DNA from: Bacteroidales bacterium
Lineage (GTDB): Bacteria; Bacteroidota; Bacteroidia; Bacteroidales; SM23-62
Length of the DNA: 5,926 nt
Assembly (NCBI GenBank): GCA_016783865.1
Contig: JADHVS010000264.1
Location: forward strand, 1-5,926
Direction of reading: 5' to 3'
Of the stretch, positions 5,645 to 5,926 are shown piece after piece. The notes under the pieces were generated by a model. That model worked only from the letters and a program-made list of their open reading frames with translations, was not told the origin of the DNA and ran no database searches. The translations under genes were made by a program, and so were the position numbers. The first letter of the stretch is position 1; each line of letters begins with the position of its first letter.

Positions 5645-5926
5645 TTATTGTCCATGAGATTGGTGGTCAGGGTCGTCTGGTTTTTTGCAACAGGCTGGTA
5701 GTTTTTGGTATGCTTTCTGATCTGCCGGCATATCATCAGCATTATATCCTACTTTTGTTAAAGCCAACCTGATATTATCCGCATTTGTTTTTGATAACTT
5801 AAACCAAACCGTAACTGTTTTTGTCTCCAGATCCAGTTCGGATTTCTTAACGCCCTTTTCGAATGCCAGGGTTTCTTCAATCCTGTCCTTGCACATTCCG
5901 CATTGTGCAGACGTTTGGATTTTCAC
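5645..5926 (-). CDS. Small HMA-like heavy-metal-associated (CxxC) protein, C-terminal part (5' end outside window)
   Basis: The frame is open to the right edge, where the outermost codon is GTG; 93 codons plus the stop codon are visible. This GTG could be an internal Val, because exported relatives usually carry a signal peptide just before this point, so I treat the gene as 5'-partial. The visible part is an HMA/MerP-like ferredoxin-fold domain: strand VKIQTSAQ, metal-binding Cys9-G-M-Cys12 followed by the helix KDRIEETLAFEKGV, strand KSELDLETKTVTVWF, helix NADNIRLALTKVG, then YNADD. The usual GMT before the first Cys is replaced by SAQ. A conserved-looking extension KAYQKLPACCKKP adds Cys79-Cys80, followed by an Asp/His tail. 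It probably binds Cu(I), Hg(II) or a similar soft metal as a chaperone or scavenger, perhaps in the periplasm. It converges on gpmA with a 41-bp gap and lies about 0.9 kb from the permease-HMA gene. Confidence 0.85.
   Translation of the reverse strand: MKIQTSAQCGMCKDRIEETLAFEKGVKKSELDLETKTVTVWFKLSKTNADNIRLALTKVGYNADDMPADQKAYQKLPACCKKPDDPDHQSHGQ

Noticed and set aside
5551..5772. 73-codon plus-strand frame across the end of gpmA and the G-rich gap
   Set aside because: It overlaps gpmA and the convergent HMA-like gene, both with strong family evidence, and its translation reads through the repetitive tract without any recognisable feature.

Overview
The window reads as ordinary chromosome from a member of the Bacteroidota, probably an environmental Bacteroidales/Marinilabiliales-type lineage. 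The clues are a lipoprotein whose N-terminal half looks like the DUF4369/TlpA-type proteins of that phylum, a TAnnTTTG-type -7 promoter box ahead of gpmA, A-rich leaders without Shine-Dalgarno sequences ahead of most genes, and a small CxxC metal-binding protein of a style I associate with Bacteroidota. No marker gene is present, so this placement is inference. I see no rRNA, tRNA, CRISPR array, transposase or phage gene, and no stretch over 300 bases lacks a gene.

Layout: (1) 2-862 (+) is the C-terminal part of a protein of unknown function that enters from the left edge and ends in a probable beta-sandwich domain. (2) 876-1385 (-) is a GNAT acetyltransferase, convergent with (1). (3) A 160-bp spacer at 1386-1545 is almost filled by an imperfect fold-back repeat. 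(4) 1546-3297 (-) is a lipoprotein with a TlpA/DUF4369-like N-terminal half and an alpha/beta-hydrolase (esterase) C-terminal half. (5) A divergent intergenic region at 3298-3478. (6) 3479-4768 (+) is an SO_0444/ArsP-type metal-efflux permease with a fused C-terminal HMA domain. (7) 4857-5603 (+) is gpmA, the 2,3-bisphosphoglycerate-dependent phosphoglycerate mutase, with its own likely promoter. (8) A 41-bp convergent gap holds a canonical G-quadruplex motif. (9) 5645-5926 (-) is the C-terminal part of a small HMA-like CxxC protein that runs off the right edge.

Functionally this is a mix rather than one pathway. The permease-HMA fusion and the separate HMA-like protein both point to handling of soft or transition metals (Cu/Zn type), with the housekeeping glycolytic gene gpmA between them. 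The acetyltransferase and the hydrolase lipoprotein lie on the same strand but are separated by the fold-back spacer. The points most worth a second look are the hydrolase on a TlpA-like scaffold, the fold-back spacer, the possible internal start that would release a free CopZ-like domain from the permease gene, and the G4 motif right after gpmA. I found no clear new multi-gene system.
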